Shown here one piece after another: positions 6,418 to 7,467 of a DNA stretch of 7,467 nucleotides. Positions within the stretch are counted from its first letter, which is position 1, and every line of letters begins with the position of its first letter. Below the pieces are notes generated by a model. That model saw only the letters and a list, made by a program, of their open reading frames with translations. It was not told the DNA's origin and made no database searches. The stretch is from an uncultured Eggerthellaceae bacterium. Lineage in GTDB: Bacteria; Actinomycetota; Coriobacteriia; Coriobacteriales; Eggerthellaceae. The stretch lies in the NCBI GenBank assembly GCA_934623455.1, contig CAKTVK010000100.1, positions 1 through 7,467 on the forward strand. Direction: 5' to 3'. A program made the translations under genes and the position numbers.

Positions 6418-7044
6418 CTAATCGCGACAATGCAGGTTGATGACAGGCGGCTCCAGCTCAAAGCGCTCCTGCCAATCGGTAAGCGTTGCGGCGGCAAGAC
6501 GCGCAGCACCCTTATACAGCGGATGCTGTGCTCCCCGCTCAAACAACTCCAGGAAATACGGCGTCCACGTGAGCAAATGCTCCTCCAAAAGCTCATCAAG
6601 CGCCGCGCGCTCAACACCGTTCGTCACGCACCACGAAAGCATCATGAGCATAAGCCCGAAATGATCTTCTGGCTCTTTATTGGGCAAGCTAAGCTTCACC
6701 GCGTTATCGCGCATCCATTGGCGCACGCCCAACGTGGCATTACCAAAAATCACGCCCTCGGGGTCAGTGTAAACCGATGCCCATGGCGGCGCAGGAAGAC
6801 GATGCGGCCCAATGAACAGGCGGTTATATTCTTCGTGAATTGCCTGCTCATCTTGCTGCAACCAGGCATTTTTCATGAGCTCAAGCGCCTCGCTTGCAGC
6901 AGGCTGCCCAAACTCCCACGCGTCTTCCCCATTGGCGGCAAGCCAGGAAAACGCAGCCTTTCCTTTTTCGGAAGCAGGGTCTTGGTAGAAAATCGTTCCT
7001 AAAACGGCAGCAGCCTGAGCCACATTTTCGGAATATTCAGCCAT
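6418..7044 (-). CDS. TorD/DmsD family redox-enzyme maturation chaperone
   Basis: 208 residues from ATG 7044, chosen because GAAAGGA sits five bases upstream; a start at 7086 would add 14 residues but lacks such a site. All-helical cytoplasmic chaperone of the Nitrate_red_del / TorD family, usual length about 200. Visible signatures are EEYNRLFIGPHRLPAPPWASVY (71-92, split here as EEYNRLFIGP plus HRLPAPPW) and EPEDHFGLMLMML (124-136), the family's E-P-x-D-H motif. Such proteins bind the twin-arginine signal peptide and apo-form of a molybdopterin oxidoreductase (DMSO, TMAO or a related reductase) until the cofactor is inserted. The partner enzyme is not in the window; the gene appears to be transcribed alone, from the promoter at 7147-7152 to the terminator at 6335-6372. 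Which substrate it serves cannot be told. Confidence 0.88.
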   Translation of the reverse strand: MAEYSENVAQAAAVLGTIFYQDPASEKGKAAFSWLAANGEDAWEFGQPAASEALELMKNAWLQQDEQAIHEEYNRLFIGPHRLPAPPWASVYTDPEGVIFGNATLGVRQWMRDNAVKLSLPNKEPEDHFGLMLMMLSWCVTNGVERAALDELLEEHLLTWTPYFLELFERGAQHPLYKGAARLAAATLTDWQERFELEPPVINLHCRD

Positions 7045-7049
7045 ATCGA

Positions 7050-7056
7050 TCCTTTC
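7050..7056 (-). promoter_or_regulatory. Ribosome binding site of the TorD-family gene
   Basis: GAAAGGA on the minus strand, five bases before ATG 7044. It decides between this start and the in-frame ATG at 7086. Confidence 0.75.
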
Positions 7057-7146
7057 GGTAAAAGCAGGGGGCGCGCTACGCTGCAAAACGCCTCAGATAC
7101 GCGCGCAAACGCAGCCATAACTGCGGCCGCATCGGCAACTACGCCT

Positions 7147-7195
7147 ATTGTACCCCCTAGGGCGAGATTGCCGCCCCAGGTAGAGCGGCAATCTC
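7147..7195 (-). promoter_or_regulatory. Putative promoter with a 32-bp palindromic activator-type site for the chaperone gene
   Basis: On the minus strand TACAAT (7147-7152) resembles a -10 and has no recognisable -35. Instead, GAGATTGCCGC (7164-7174) and its exact complement (7185-7195), separated by 10 bases, occupy the -35 area. If transcription starts near 7140, the palindrome is centred near -40, as for activators that replace the -35 contact. The leader would be about 95 nt. Confidence 0.5.
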
Positions 7196-7231
7196 AGAAA
7201 AGGAAGTGGAAAGAGAGGAAATTACTAAGTT

Positions 7232-7266
7232 AAAAGGTTGCGAGAGCTCACCTTCGCGGCCTTTTT
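7232..7266. terminator. Terminator-like hairpin
   Basis: A 12-bp RNA stem (7232-7243 with 7254-7265: AAAAGGTTGCGA facing TCGCGGCCTTTT, two G-U pairs on the plus strand) has a 10-base loop and a run of five T. The minus strand also ends in TTTT, so it could stop minus-strand transcripts entering from the right, before the chaperone promoter. Confidence 0.5.
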
Positions 7267-7467
7267 CGCGCATCGCTCACTCGCGCATTGCAAACCGTAC
7301 GTCGCGCACCACGCGCAGCGAAACAACGAATCGGGCCAAGGGAAGAGGGAGGTTCAAAGGGAGCTCTCGCCAAGAGGGGGTTAAACAAACTCTAGGGAAA
7401 CGCTGATTAATTCGCGGCCGACGGCGCGCCGCACGCCGCCCAATCTGCCATCCGGCCTGCGGAAATG
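7267..7467. other. Intergenic right edge with inverted repeats, no gene supported
   Basis: Open frames here (plus 7206-7406, and a minus frame ending near 7275) have Arg/Ser/Pro-rich translations without ribosome binding sites. GAGCTCTCGC (7361-7370) is the exact complement of GCGAGAGCTC (7240-7249) in the loop side of the hairpin. A segment around 7393-7410 (AGGGAAACGCTGATTAA) looks like a transposon end, but no transposase or partner end is visible. Two minus frames run in from the right edge and stop near 7408 and 7381; either could be the last codons of an outside gene. Confidence 0.4.

Noticed and set aside
7164..7195. Palindrome read as a rho-independent terminator
   Set aside because: Neither side is followed by a T run in the transcript. 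Its position beside a -10-like element makes a protein-binding site more likely.
7206..7406. Small plus-strand open frame of 66 codons
   Set aside because: Arg/Ser-rich translation without a family match; it crosses a terminator-like hairpin and has no downstream context.

Overview
The window most likely comes from an anaerobic gut or oral actinobacterium of the Coriobacteriia, family Eggerthellaceae. This is inferred from the style of the large secreted BspA-type repeat protein with C-terminal ATC/CxxCG/GH modules, the TorD/DmsD-type redox-enzyme chaperone, and G+C-rich core genes interrupted by a more A+T-rich segment. The assignment rests on recognition, not on a search.

Left half (1-3534, minus strand): one very large surface-protein gene whose 3' end lies beyond the left edge. 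It has a clear ribosome binding site, an ATG and a signal peptide, and then a run of ten G residues exactly at the signal-peptidase site. With ten Gs the frame stops four codons later. With nine (or twelve) Gs it reads without a stop for about 1,140 codons to the window edge. As sequenced the gene is therefore OFF, and it looks phase-variable by slipped-strand change in the G tract. The protein has two BspA-type leucine-rich repeat domains (26-residue units), five 41-residue CxxCG-type modules (the first divergent) and at least four modules of about 83 residues. Two stretches of 413 bp, identical and 846 bp (282 codons) apart, duplicate most of the repeat domain in frame.

Intergenic region (3535-4297): a putative promoter for the surface gene, a G-quadruplex-type motif, and a perfect 25-bp inverted repeat enclosing 134 bp (candidate invertible segment or MITE-like element). 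The brnT promoter follows.

Middle (4298-6296, plus strand): a BrnT toxin / BrnA antitoxin operon with an 11-base overlap, then an ATPase of the archaeal ATPase_2 / DUF234 family. The ATPase is preceded by a 50-bp concentric A+T-rich palindrome that contains a perfect TATAAT. This part is more A+T-rich than its surroundings and looks like acquired accessory DNA.

Right part (6335-7467): a strong bidirectional terminator separates the ATPase gene from a convergent TorD/DmsD-family chaperone gene. A 32-bp palindrome lies just upstream of a -10-like hexamer, in the position expected for an activator site. The last 270 bases hold a terminator-like hairpin and inverted repeats but no convincing gene.
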